Made by a program: the position numbers and the translations under genes
Assembly (NCBI GenBank): GCA_965233705.1
Contig: CBDDTF010000003.1
Coordinates: 1,116,001 to 1,180,000, forward strand
Length of the DNA stretch: 64,000 bases
From: Algihabitans sp965233705
Lineage (GTDB): Bacteria > Pseudomonadota > Alphaproteobacteria > Kiloniellales > DSM-21159
Direction of reading: 5' to 3'
Notes under the pieces: model-generated
Seen by the model: only the letters and a program-made list of their open reading frames with translations
The model's database searches: none
Told to the model about the DNA's origin: nothing
In this document: positions 55,726 through 64,000 of the stretch, piece after piece
How the letters are laid out: every line of letters starts with the position of its first letter
Numbering within the stretch: position 1 is the first letter of the stretch

Positions 55726-57948
55726 ATGACCGAGTCCAGCCAAGATCAGCGCTCTAGCACCGCCGCGACGGCAGGGTCCGAGGCCGCAGACTGGGCGCGG
55801 AGCGGCGAAGGGTCGCAGCCCGGCCGGGACGCGCCGGCCGCTCCTCGGCAGGACCACGGCGGTGACAAGGGTCACGGCACTCCGGGGAGCGGTCATGGGA
55901 GCGGCCATGGGAGCGGCCATGGGAGCGGCCATGGCAATCATGGCGGCAACGGGGGGCATGGCGGTCACGACCATGCGGCGATGGTGGCCGACTACAAGCG
56001 GCGCTTCTTCGTCTCGCTGGTGCTCACCCTGCCGATCCTGGCGCTCTCGCCCCTGATCCAGGGCGCGCTCGGCCTGGAGGAGGCCCTGGCCTTCGCCGGC
56101 GACCGCTATCTGCTGTTCGCGCTCGGCAGCGCCGTCTACCTCTACGGCGGCTGGCCCTTCCTGACCGGCCTGCTGAGCGAGGTGGCCAAGCGCCAGCCGG
56201 GGATGATGACCCTGATCGGCCTGGCCGTCAGCGTCGCCTACGTCTACTCCGCCGCCGTCACCTTCGGACTTGAGGGCGAGGTCTTCTTCTGGGAGCTGGC
56301 GACGCTGATCGACGTCATGCTCCTCGGGCACTGGATCGAGATGCGCTCGGTCATGGGCGCCTCCGGCGCGCTGGAGAAGCTGGTCCGGCTGATGCCCGAC
56401 AGCGCCCGCCGCCTGACCGAGGACGGCGACAGCGAGGACGTCTCGGTGAGCGACCTGCGCGCCGGCGACCGGGTGCTGATCCGCCCCGGCGAGAAGGTGC
56501 CGACCGACGGCGTCATCATCGAGGGCCGCACCAACGTCAACCAGGCCATGCTGACCGGCGAGTCCAAGCCGATCGAGAAGGACGAGGGCGACGAGGTGAT
56601 GGGCGGCGCCATCAACGGCGACAGCAGCATCACCCTGCGGGTCGAGAAGACCGGCGCCGACACCTACCTGGCCCAGGTGGTGGAGATGGTCCGCCAGGCC
56701 CAGGAGTCCCGCTCGCGCAGCCAGGACATGGCCAACCGGGCCGCCGGCTGGCTGACCTACGCGGCGATCGGCATCGGCTCGGTCACCCTGGCCTCCTGGC
56801 TGGCGGTCGGCGCCGACTTCCAGTTCGCCCTCGCACGCATGGTCACCGTCATGGTGATCACCTGCCCCCACGCGCTGGGTCTGGCCGTGCCGCTGGTCGT
56901 CGCGGTCTCCACCAGCCTCTCGGCGCGCGGCGGCCTGCTGATCCGCGACCGCCAGGCCTTCGAGCGGGCGCGCAACCTCGACGCGGTGATCTTCGACAAG
57001 ACCGGCACCCTGACCGAGGGCCGCTTCGGGGTCAGCGACCTGGTGGCGCTGGGCGACACCGAGGAGTCGGAGCTGCTCGCCCTCGCCGCCGGCCTGGAAA
57101 GCCAGTCCGAGCACCCCATCGCCGCCGGCATCGTGGCCGAAGCCCGGGCGCGCGAGCTGGAGATCGCCCAGCCCAAGGGCTTCGAGACGCTGAAGGGGCG
57201 CGGCGCCAAGGCCGAGGTGTCCGGCCGCGAGGTCAAGGTGGTCAGCCCCGGCCATCTGGAGGAGCTGGGGCTGGAGATCGACGACGCGCGGGTCGAGGCG
57301 TTGCGCGAGTCCGGCAAGACCGTCGTCTTCGTGCTGGTCGACGATCGGCCGATCGGCGCCATCGCCCTGGCCGATATCGTGCGCGAGGTCTCGCGCGAGG
57401 CGGTCGCCAACCTCAAGCAGATGGGCGTGCGCTGCATCATGCTGACCGGCGACGCCCGCGCCGTGGCCGAGTCGGTGGCGAAGGAGCTGGCGCTCGACGA
57501 GGTCTTCGCCGAGGTGCTGCCGGACCAGAAGGCGGCGAAGGTCCGCGAGGTCAAGCAGCAGGGCCGCGTCGTCGCCATGGTCGGCGACGGCGTCAACGAC
57601 GCCCCCGCCCTGCTGGAGGCCGACCTGGGCATCGCCATCGGCGCCGGCACCGACGTGGCGGTGGATTCGGCCGACGTCGTGCTGGTCCGCGACGACCCGC
57701 GCGACGTGGTCACGATCCTGGAGCTGTCGCGCGCCACCTGGCGCAAGATGATCCAGAACTTCGCGCTGGCCACCGGCTACAACGTGGTCGCCATCCCGCT
57801 GGCTGCCGGCGTGGCCTTCGCCTGGGGCATCCTGCTCTCGCCGGCGGTCGGCGCGGCGCTGATGTCGGCGAGCACCGTGGTCGTGGCGATCAACGCCAAG
57901 CTGCTGGAGCGCGCCCGCGGCGTGCTCCCGGCCTCGGCCCGCTCGTGA
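55726..57948 (+). CDS. copB: Copper-translocating P-type ATPase, CopB subclass
   Basis: P1B-type ATPase of 740 aa. The cytosolic N-terminus is His/Gly-rich (about residues 44-83, repeated SGHG units) instead of carrying CxxC domains. Actuator TGES is at 277-280, the membrane metal motif Cys380-Pro-His382 (ITCPHALGL) marks the CopB (IB-3) subclass, the phosphorylation site is Asp424 in DKTGT, and the hinge is MVGDGVNDAP. It probably exports Cu(I)/Cu(II) across the inner membrane. Its stop overlaps the next gene. Confidence 0.95.
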   Translation: MTESSQDQRSSTAATAGSEAADWARSGEGSQPGRDAPAAPRQDHGGDKGHGTPGSGHGSGHGSGHGSGHGNHGGNGGHGGHDHAAMVADYKRRFFVSLVLTLPILALSPLIQGALGLEEALAFAGDRYLLFALGSAVYLYGGWPFLTGLLSEVAKRQPGMMTLIGLAVSVAYVYSAAVTFGLEGEVFFWELATLIDVMLLGHWIEMRSVMGASGALEKLVRLMPDSARRLTEDGDSEDVSVSDLRAGDRVLIRPGEKVPTDGVIIEGRTNVNQAMLTGESKPIEKDEGDEVMGGAINGDSSITLRVEKTGADTYLAQVVEMVRQAQESRSRSQDMANRAAGWLTYAAIGIGSVTLASWLAVGADFQFALARMVTVMVITCPHALGLAVPLVVAVSTSLSARGGLLIRDRQAFERARNLDAVIFDKTGTLTEGRFGVSDLVALGDTEESELLALAAGLESQSEHPIAAGIVAEARARELEIAQPKGFETLKGRGAKAEVSGREVKVVSPGHLEELGLEIDDARVEALRESGKTVVFVLVDDRPIGAIALADIVREVSREAVANLKQMGVRCIMLTGDARAVAESVAKELALDEVFAEVLPDQKAAKVREVKQQGRVVAMVGDGVNDAPALLEADLGIAIGAGTDVAVDSADVVLVRDDPRDVVTILELSRATWRKMIQNFALATGYNVVAIPLAAGVAFAWGILLSPAVGAALMSASTVVVAINAKLLERARGVLPASARS

Positions 57949-58430
57949 GCGGCGCGGCGGCCGGAGCGCAGGCCGTCTGCGGGCCGGTCGGCGACTGGCT
58001 GACCGGCCTGCGGCGCTACCTCGGCGCCTCGCTGCTCGGCCACCTGGTCTGGGAAGCCGGGCACATGCCGCTCTACACCCTGGCCTGGGAGGAGCCGCTG
58101 TCGCGGGTGGTGCTCTACGGCCTGCACTGCACCGCCGGCGACCTGCTGATCGCGCTCTCCGCGCTGGTCGTGGCGCTGCTGCTGCTGCGCGCGCGCGACT
58201 GGCCGGCGCGGCGCCTGCGGCCGGTGGCCTTGCTGGCCGGGGCGATCGGCCTGCTCTACACCCTCTCCAGCGAGACGGTGAACGTGGAGATCCTGGGCTC
58301 CTGGAGCTACACCGAGGCGATGCCCCGCCTGCCCTTCACCGAGATCGGCCTGACGCCGGTGCTGCAGTGGCTGGTGGTCCCGGCCCTCGCCTTCTGGTGG
58401 GTCGCGCGCGGCCGCCGCGACCGGACCTGA
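57945..58430 (+). CDS. Small membrane protein cotranscribed with copB, function unknown
   Basis: Protein of 161 aa with about four membrane segments. GTG 57945 overlaps the copB stop (GTGA). Conserved-looking polar residues lie near membrane ends: EAGHMPLY, LHCTAGD and a C-terminal FTEIGLTPVLQWLVVP. His and Cys at helix ends would suit metal contact, but I know no family assignment. Confidence 0.75.
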   Translation: MSGAAAGAQAVCGPVGDWLTGLRRYLGASLLGHLVWEAGHMPLYTLAWEEPLSRVVLYGLHCTAGDLLIALSALVVALLLLRARDWPARRLRPVALLAGAIGLLYTLSSETVNVEILGSWSYTEAMPRLPFTEIGLTPVLQWLVVPALAFWWVARGRRDRT

Positions 58431-58480
58431 GGCTAAAGTCGAGGCCAGAGTCGAAGCCGGGCGACCGGCGCAACCGCCGC

Positions 58481-59314
58481 TCAGGCCAGCGGCGGCTCGC
58501 GCATCGTCTGGGGACGCGACAGGCCGAGCAGGCTGAGCAGCGTCGGCGCCACCGCGAGTTGGCTGACGGTGCCCTCCATCTCGCCGCCCTCGGCGCCGCA
58601 GAGGTCCCAGAAGGGCACCGGGCGCATGCCCGCCTCGGCGCCGCCGTGGCGGCCTTCCGCGCTCATGCCGTGGTCCGAGGTCACCAGCACGCGGTAGCCG
58701 GCCGCCCGCCAGTCCGGAATCGCCAGGGCCAGTTCGTTGTCGATGTTCCAGACCTGGTGGCGATACTCGAAGGAGTCGGCGCCGAAGGCATGGCCGACGG
58801 AGTCGACGGCGGTCGAGTGGACCAGCAGATAGTCTGGGGCGTGCCGGCGGATCAGCAGGCTGGCCGTGTTGCAGAGGTCGTGATCGCCGGGCACGTGCGG
58901 ATTGAAGCGGGTGTGGCGCAGGTCGGTGTAGAAGCGGCCGTGGGTCACCCAGCCCTCGCCCTGCGTCACCTCCAGATGCTCCACGGCATCGAAGGGCGCG
59001 GCGTTGAACAGCAGGCCATAGAGGCGCTCGGCCACTGCCGCGGTGCCCAGCCCGGCCTGGCGCGCCAGGGAGAAGACATGCGGCGCCGGCGCCATGGCGT
59101 CGCGGTCGTTGGACACGATGCCGTGCTCGGCCGGCGGCGTGCCGGTGTGCAGCGAGGCATAGGCCGGCATCGACAGGCTGGGCAGCACCGCCTGCATGCG
59201 CCAGAGCCGGGCCTGTCCGGCCTCGACCAGGCCCATCAGGTAGCCGCACTGGGCCCGCGCCGTGGCATAGCCCAGCGCGTCGATCATCACCAGGATCACC
59301 TTCTGCCGATCCAT
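58481..59314 (-). CDS. Type I phosphodiesterase / nucleotide pyrophosphatase-like protein
   Basis: Alkaline-phosphatase-superfamily enzyme of 277 aa. Metal Asp12 is in VILVMIDALGY, a Ser/Thr nucleophile region PSLSMPAYASLHTGTPPAEH follows, and the second metal site is in HSTAVDSVGHAFG and LVTSDHGMSAEG. It has no clear signal peptide. It could hydrolyse phosphonate, phosphodiester or nucleotide substrates. Confidence 0.87.
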   Translation of the reverse strand: MDRQKVILVMIDALGYATARAQCGYLMGLVEAGQARLWRMQAVLPSLSMPAYASLHTGTPPAEHGIVSNDRDAMAPAPHVFSLARQAGLGTAAVAERLYGLLFNAAPFDAVEHLEVTQGEGWVTHGRFYTDLRHTRFNPHVPGDHDLCNTASLLIRRHAPDYLLVHSTAVDSVGHAFGADSFEYRHQVWNIDNELALAIPDWRAAGYRVLVTSDHGMSAEGRHGGAEAGMRPVPFWDLCGAEGGEMEGTVSQLAVAPTLLSLLGLSRPQTMREPPLA

Positions 59315-59367
59315 CCTTCTCCCTCTCCTACGGCGCGGGCGGGGCCAGCCCCGCAGTCCGCGCGTGC

Positions 59368-59429
59368 CTAGGCCGGCTTCTGCCCGACCGGCGGACCCAC
59401 GACAGGGGGGCCACTTGGTCGGACTCCCC
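59368..59429. repeat. Palindromic repeat module D variant
   Basis: CCTAGGCCGGCTTCTGCCC, then GACCGGCGGACCCAC and a GGTCGGACTCC right arm, match module D at 1550-1613 in the left arm and core. The right end has decayed. It is not adjacent to a stop codon. Confidence 0.65.
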
Positions 59430-59593
59430 TCCAGCTCGCAGCACGCTCCCGTGTGACGGCGCCGCGGCCCGGCACGAGCGATCGGCCGCGCCGCGACGCC
59501 GGCCGGACACTAGCCGCTTCCTGTGAAAGCGTGATGAAAGCGGCGGCCGGGCACCGCCGTCATGCGTTGGAGCCAGGGGGCGGCGCAAAGGAA

Positions 59594-59620
59594 AGGGCCC
59601 AGGGTTGGCCCCCGGGCCCT
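59594..59620 (-). terminator. bioY terminator
   Basis: Stem AGGGCCCGGG / CCTGGGCCCT with a short loop is followed on the minus strand by TTTCCTTT. It lies 35 bp after the bioY stop. Confidence 0.75.
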
Positions 59621-59654
59621 GTGCAAGCCGATCGCCGGGCGGCCGGCGGCCGTG

Positions 59655-60263
59655 CTACTCCGCGCGCAGCCGCCGCACCAGGTGCCAGGCGCCCGGCACG
59701 GTCGCCGCCGCCAGCGCCAGCTTCACCCCGGCGCCGCCGAGAAACGGCAGCAGCCCGGCGGCGATGGCCTGGTCGAGGCCGACGAGCACCGCCAGCCAGG
59801 CGACGCCGACGGCGAAGAAGATCGCGGTGCCCAGTGCCAGGGCCGGCAGCGCCAGCCACAGCCGGCGGTCCCAACCGCGCTCGGCGAACCAGCCCATGGC
59901 CACCGTCGCCGCCAGGAAGCCGACGAGATAGCCACCGGTCGGTCCGGCGAAGTAGGCGAAGCCGCCACCGGTCGCGAAGACCGGCAGACCCAGCGCGCCC
60001 TGCAGCAGATAGAGGCCGACGGTGGCCGCCCCGAGGCGCCAGCCGTAGGCCATGGCGATCACCATGATCACGTAGGTCTGCAGCGTCATCGGCACCGGAT
60101 ACATCGGCACCTGCACCTTGGCGCTGACGGTCAGGGCCGCCGCGCCCAGCAGCGCCAGCACCAGATCGCGCCCCAGGCGCTGGGCGCGTTCCTCCGCCGG
60201 CCAAAGCCAATTGATCAATGTGGGGGTGCGAAAGTCGCTCGCCGCGATGTCCGCATGCGCCAT
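59655..60263 (-). CDS. bioY: Biotin transporter BioY (ECF S-component)
   Basis: Inner-membrane substrate-binding protein of 202 aa with six segments. VQVPMYPVPMTLQTYVIMVI and LYLLQGALGLPVFATGGGFA, then GPTGGYLVGFL, are the BioY signature. No bioMN genes lie nearby, so it acts alone or with shared ECF modules. ATG 60263 is preceded by GGGGAAGGAG on the minus strand. Confidence 0.94.
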   Translation of the reverse strand: MAHADIAASDFRTPTLINWLWPAEERAQRLGRDLVLALLGAAALTVSAKVQVPMYPVPMTLQTYVIMVIAMAYGWRLGAATVGLYLLQGALGLPVFATGGGFAYFAGPTGGYLVGFLAATVAMGWFAERGWDRRLWLALPALALGTAIFFAVGVAWLAVLVGLDQAIAAGLLPFLGGAGVKLALAAATVPGAWHLVRRLRAE

Positions 60264-60674
60264 CTGTGACCCACTCCTTCCCCTGTCGGCAGCTTGGGCA
60301 GCCCTCCGCGACGCGGCGCTGCCGTTCGTCTGCTCTCTTGTGTCTCACGATGCCCGTGCGCGCGCCGGTCCGTTGCTTGCTTCTTGTTCCGTCCGACCGG
60401 CCCCCGCCGAGACTGGGAACGCTATAACAAGCGGCCCGAAGGACGCCATGCTTTTCGCATGGCGGCGCCCTCATTGTCACAGGGGTTAACCTGCATACAA
60501 GTATAAACCCCTGATATCATTGAGTTTCGTCCAGCGAATTCCGGGGCGGCCCTGCAACACTCCGTGATGCCGGCGCGCCGGCGCCGTCGTGGCGGGACTC
60601 CGCGCGTCCGCACGCGCACGGCGGGCGCTCACGCGCCCCCCCCCGGCGTTGCCGGTCGGCCGTCGCGGCGCCAT
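60264..60674. promoter_or_regulatory. Divergent intergenic region with two inverted repeats
   Basis: A 411-bp gap between bioY and the dienelactone-hydrolase-like gene. It contains hairpin CGCCATGC-TTTTC-GCATGGCG (60444-60464) and an inverted repeat CAGGGGTT (60480-60487) / AACCCCTG (60506-60513) around an AT-richer 18-bp centre. They may be regulatory sites for either gene. No ORF with coding character is evident. Confidence 0.55.
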
Positions 60675-61715
60675 ATGCCGGATATGCCGGGCCCGCTTCT
60701 TCGCTTCCTGCTGTGCCTGCTGCTAGCCGGCGCGGCCGTGCCGGCGGCCGCCGAGCCGCACCTGCCGGCGGCCTGGCCCGCGCCCGAGCGTCTGTCGGAG
60801 ATGCAGGGGGACGCGATCACCTTTCCCAGCCGCAGCCCCTACACCCTCGCCGAGGCCGACTCGGCGCCGGCGGAGAGCGGGGTCGGCCGGCTGTTCCTGC
60901 CGCCGGAGGCCACGGCGGCGGCCCCGGTGCCGGCGGTCATCCTGCTGCACGGCGCCGGTGGCGTCATCTCGACGCGCGAGCCCACCTACGCCCGGCAACT
61001 GGCCAGTCTGGGGGTGGCCGCGCTGGTGGTGGATTCCTTCGCCGCCCGGCGCGACCGGGCCGCCGGCTTCGTCGAGCGCCTGCTGGAGATCACCGAGGTG
61101 ATGCTGGTGGCCGACGCCTACGCCGCGCTGGCCTACCTCGACTCGCGCCCGGAGATCGACGCCGGGCGCACCGCCCTGATCGGCTTCTCCTACGGCGGCA
61201 TGGCCAGCGTCTTCGCGGCCTACGCCCAGGTGGCCGAGGCGCTGGCGCCGCCCGGCCTGCGGTTCGCCGGCCATGTCGCCTTCTACGCCCCCTGCATCGC
61301 CCGCTTCAGCCGCACCGAGACGACCGGCGCGCCGGTGCTGATGCTGTGGGGCGACGGCGACGCCATCGTGGACGGCGCACGCTGCGCCGAGATCGCCGAA
61401 GACCTGCGCGCCGGCGGCAGTTCGGTAGAGCGCAAGGTCTACGCCGGCGCCTTCCACCAGTGGGACGGCCGCTTTGGCCGCCCGCGCCCGATCGGACGCA
61501 ACCTGGCGCCCTGCCGCTACCGGGTCGACGCCGAGGGCGTCGCCTGGGACCGCAACACCTTCCTGCCGCTGCTCAACCGCCTGCTGCGCCAGACCTCCCT
61601 CGCCCTCTGCAGCGACCCGGAGGGCTACATGATCGGCCGCGACGACGCCGTGCGCGCCCGGGCCACCGCCGACCTGGCGGCCTTTCTCGAGCGCATCCTG
61701 GCGCCGCCCCGCTGA
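60675..61715 (+). CDS. Exported dienelactone-hydrolase-family protein
   Basis: Alpha/beta hydrolase of 346 aa with a signal peptide (residues 1-28, LLRFLLCLLLAGAAVPAAA). ILLHGAGGVIST holds the oxyanion region, the nucleophile Ser is in IGFSYGGMAS, Asp in LWGDGDAIVDG and His in AGAFHQWDGR. Many DLH-family proteins use Cys; Ser is seen here. The periplasmic location and substrate are inferred and unknown, respectively. Confidence 0.87.
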   Translation: MPDMPGPLLRFLLCLLLAGAAVPAAAEPHLPAAWPAPERLSEMQGDAITFPSRSPYTLAEADSAPAESGVGRLFLPPEATAAAPVPAVILLHGAGGVISTREPTYARQLASLGVAALVVDSFAARRDRAAGFVERLLEITEVMLVADAYAALAYLDSRPEIDAGRTALIGFSYGGMASVFAAYAQVAEALAPPGLRFAGHVAFYAPCIARFSRTETTGAPVLMLWGDGDAIVDGARCAEIAEDLRAGGSSVERKVYAGAFHQWDGRFGRPRPIGRNLAPCRYRVDAEGVAWDRNTFLPLLNRLLRQTSLALCSDPEGYMIGRDDAVRARATADLAAFLERILAPPR

Positions 61716-61851
61716 ACGCGGCCACCGGGCCGACAGGCCCGGCGCCGAAACGCTGGGCCGGACAGGCCCGAGCCTCTTGGCCGGGGCGTCCGGCTCTGCC
61801 ACCCTCTGCGGCGCCTGGGAACGGATGATAAGACGACAAGGAGAGCTGCCC

Positions 61852-64000
61852 ATGGCCGTGGCCCCGCTCGGCCCCGACCGCCTGATCGCGCGCTGCGACC
61901 CTCAGGCCCTCGACTTCGCCGACACCCGCGAGCTCACGCCCTTCGAAGGGGTGCTGGGCCAGGACCGCGCCCTGGAGGCGATCCGCTTCGCGGCCGACAT
62001 CGGGCACAGCGGCTATAACCTCTTCGTCATGGGGCCGCCGGGCAGCGGCAAGCATTCCACCCTGGACCGGCTGTTGCGCGAGCGCGCGGCCGAGGACCGG
62101 CCGCCGCGCGACTGGATCTACGTCAACAACTTCGAGCAGCCCAACCGGCCCAACGCCATCGGCCTGCCGCCCGGGCGCGGCGGCGCCCTGCGCGAGGAGA
62201 TGCGCCGGCTGATCGAGGACCTGCGCGTGGCCATCCCGGCCGCCTTCGAGACCGAGGACACCCAGAACCGGCGTCAGGCGATCGAGGAGGAGTTCCGCGA
62301 GCACCAGGAGCAGGCCTTCGAGACGTTGCGCAAGAAGGCGGAGCAGCACGGCATCGCCCTGGTGCGCACCCCCAACGGCTTCGGCCTGGCGCCACTGCGC
62401 GACGGCAAGATCATTACCCCGGAGCAGTTCCAGCAGCTCGACGAAGAGGAGCAGGCGCGCATCAAGACCGACAGCGAGGCGCTGCAGCACGAGCTGGAAG
62501 AGGTCGTCAAGCAGATCCCCCGCTGGGACAAGGCCCGGCGCGAGGCGCTGCGCGAGCTGAACGAGGAGGTCACGGCCTTCGCCGTCGGCCAGCCGATCGC
62601 CGAGCTGCAACAGACCTTCGCCGACCTGCCGGAGGTGGTCGCGCACCTGGAGGCGGTGCGCGCCGACCTGGTCAAGAACTTCCACCGCATCTTCATGGCC
62701 GAGCGGGCCACCCAGCAGCAGCAGAGCATGGCCGAGGTGATGGCGCCCGCCGCCTCCGACGCCAGCAGCGACGTCGGCGGCTTCAACCGCTACCAGGTCA
62801 ACCTGCTGGTCGGTCACGAGGCCGAGGTCGCCGGCGCACCGGTGATCTACGAGGACAACCCCACCCTGGGCAACCTGATCGGCCGGGTCGAGCATGTCTC
62901 GCAGATGGGCGCCCTGGTCACAGACTTCAGCCTGATCCGCGCCGGCGCCCTGCACCGCGCCAACGGCGGCTACCTGATCCTCGACGCCGAGAAGCTGCTG
63001 ACCCAGCCGTTTTCCTGGGAGGCGCTGAAGCGAGCCTTGAAGGCGGGCCATCTGGTGATCGAATCGGCCTGGCAGATGATGTCGATGGCCGCGACGGTGG
63101 CGCTCGAGCCCGAGCCGGTGCCGCTGACCCTCAAGGTCGCACTGGTCGGCGACCCGCTGATCTACTACCTGCTCTCGGCCTACGACCGGCAGTTCCCGGC
63201 GATGTTCAAGGTGGCCGCCGACTTCGACGACCGGCTCGCCCGCGACCACGACGGCGAGCGGCGCTTCGCCCGGCTGATCGCGACCATGGTCGCCCGCGAA
63301 GAGCTGCGCCCGCTCACCGCCGAGGCGGTCGCCCGGGTGATCGAGCAGGCGGCGCGCCTGGCCGACGACGGCGCCAAGCTCAGCCTGCTGCTCGAGCCGG
63401 TGCTCGACCTGCTGCGCGAGGCCGACTGGCAGGCCAAGCAGGCCGGGGCCGAGCTGGTCTCCGCCGCGCAGGTCCAGGCCGCCATCGACGCGCAGATCCG
63501 CCGCGCCGACCGCATCCGCGAGCGCGCGCAGGAGGCGATCGCCCGCGAGATCCTGCTGATCGACACCCAGGGCGCGGCGGTCGGGCAGGTCAACGGCCTG
63601 GCGGTGCTGCAGCTCGGCGGCTTCGCCTTCGGCAAGCCCTCGCGCCTGACCGCCCGGGTGCGCCTGGGCAGCGGCCGCGTCGTCGATATCGAGCGGGAAT
63701 CCAAGCTGGGCGGCGCGCTGCACACCAAGGGCGTGCTGATCCTGGCGGGCTTCCTCTCCGGCCACTTCGTGCGCGACCTGCCGCTGTCGATCTCGGCCAC
63801 CCTGGTGTTCGAGCAGTCCTACGGCGAGGTCGAGGGCGACAGCGCCTCCTCCGCCGAGCTCTACGCCCTGCTCTCGGCCCTGGCCGAGGTGCCGCTGCGC
63901 CAGGACCTGGCGGTGACCGGCTCGGTCAACCAGCAGGGCGAGGTGCAGGCGATCGGCGGCGTCAACGAGAAGATCGAGGGCTTCTTCGACACCTGCCACG
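61852..64000 (+). CDS. Lon-related AAA+ protease, LonB-like (C-terminus beyond window)
   Basis: ATP-dependent protease, with 716 codons visible and no stop before the window end. Walker A is GPPGSGKHSTLDRLL (residues 61-75), with His in place of the usual Ser/Thr after GK. A long coiled-coil insert (about 115-290, EEEFREHQEQ...) and the AAA region NGGYLILDAEKLL follow. The C-terminal Lon protease domain shows Ser664 in EGDSASSAEL and Lys707 in GGVNEKIEG, the catalytic dyad. ATG 61852 follows AAGGAG at 8 nt. Confidence 0.93.
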   Translation, partial: MAVAPLGPDRLIARCDPQALDFADTRELTPFEGVLGQDRALEAIRFAADIGHSGYNLFVMGPPGSGKHSTLDRLLRERAAEDRPPRDWIYVNNFEQPNRPNAIGLPPGRGGALREEMRRLIEDLRVAIPAAFETEDTQNRRQAIEEEFREHQEQAFETLRKKAEQHGIALVRTPNGFGLAPLRDGKIITPEQFQQLDEEEQARIKTDSEALQHELEEVVKQIPRWDKARREALRELNEEVTAFAVGQPIAELQQTFADLPEVVAHLEAVRADLVKNFHRIFMAERATQQQQSMAEVMAPAASDASSDVGGFNRYQVNLLVGHEAEVAGAPVIYEDNPTLGNLIGRVEHVSQMGALVTDFSLIRAGALHRANGGYLILDAEKLLTQPFSWEALKRALKAGHLVIESAWQMMSMAATVALEPEPVPLTLKVALVGDPLIYYLLSAYDRQFPAMFKVAADFDDRLARDHDGERRFARLIATMVAREELRPLTAEAVARVIEQAARLADDGAKLSLLLEPVLDLLREADWQAKQAGAELVSAAQVQAAIDAQIRRADRIRERAQEAIAREILLIDTQGAAVGQVNGLAVLQLGGFAFGKPSRLTARVRLGSGRVVDIERESKLGGALHTKGVLILAGFLSGHFVRDLPLSISATLVFEQSYGEVEGDSASSAELYALLSALAEVPLRQDLAVTGSVNQQGEVQAIGGVNEKIEGFFDTCH

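Larger units (their letters stand above)
59315..59654. other. Intergenic region between minus-strand genes
   Basis: A 340-bp gap containing a palindromic repeat copy (59368-59429) and, near its end, the bioY terminator. No gene is supported. Confidence 0.5.

Noticed and set aside
58434..58475. Further copy of the palindromic repeat (GCGACCGGCGCAACCGCC)
   Set aside because: Only a short arm-like match without the facing arm or core.
60414..60430. BioR box upstream of bioY (GTTATAGCGTT on the minus strand)
   Set aside because: Only about 7 of 10 positions fit TTATMKATAA, too weak to call.

Overview
The window is a high-GC stretch of what is almost certainly a free-living alphaproteobacterium, probably Rhodospirillales/Kiloniellales-like. 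Pointers to this are an LdtR-type MarR regulator, a SAM-II riboswitch before an O-acetylhomoserine sulfhydrylase gene, the family mix (Liv ABC, two TRAP systems, several acyl-CoA dehydrogenases, MatB plus malonyl-CoA decarboxylase), and frequent GTG starts with 1-4 bp gene overlaps. I saw no rRNA, tRNA, CRISPR array, transposase or prophage gene. The window is ordinary chromosome, with coding density near 90 percent.

Layout. 0.1-4.7 kb: a class III nucleotide cyclase, an LpxR-type lipid A deacylase, TrmFO and a TerB-like protein. 4.85-8.2 kb: a livGFHM amino-acid ABC transporter without its binding protein. 8.4-9.9 kb: a small conserved protein and a second, related cyclase. 10-15.4 kb: glutaryl-CoA dehydrogenase, a PPOX flavoprotein, Fe-type alcohol dehydrogenase, an enolase-superfamily dehydratase and a patatin. 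15.5-19.3 kb: a DUF4396-like membrane protein, the CidA/LrgB pair, LdtR, and an AraC regulator divergent from a large glycine-rich autotransporter (19.6-23.2 kb). 23.2-31.1 kb: a minus-strand branched-chain amino-acid catabolic block (isovaleryl-CoA dehydrogenase, thioesterase and MerR regulator with a perfect palindromic operator, GST, 3-hydroxyisobutyrate dehydrogenase, 3-hydroxyisobutyryl-CoA hydrolase, isobutyryl-CoA dehydrogenase). Embedded in this block is a TPR protein fused to a PRMT7/9-like arginine methyltransferase. 31.4-37.5 kb: an unknown protein, the riboswitch-controlled metY, a catalytically degenerate isochorismatase-fold protein, an aromatic amino-acid decarboxylase and a TRAP binding protein. 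37.6-43.2 kb: hemB, two alpha/beta hydrolases, an ODC-type decarboxylase and a Rieske oxygenase. 43.6-45.3 kb: a repeat-bearing secreted protein and AzlCD. 45.3-52.5 kb: a complete malonate locus (malonyl-CoA decarboxylase, TRAP MQP transporter, GntR regulator, MatB). 52.7-54.9 kb: aldehyde dehydrogenase and FAH-family hydrolase. 55-58.4 kb: a copper module (DUF411 protein, CopB ATPase, membrane protein) with paired CueR-like boxes. 58.5-64 kb: a phosphodiesterase, BioY, a dienelactone-hydrolase-like protein and a Lon-related protease cut by the window end.

The most unusual non-coding signals are three. (1) There is a second SAM-II-like aptamer about 150 nt downstream of the first in the metY leader. 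(2) A modular palindromic repeat family occurs at six loci; its modules run from TAG to CTA, and at four loci its terminal TAG is the stop codon of the adjacent gene. (3) Several 14-15 bp tandem repeats sit in short gaps next to gene ends.
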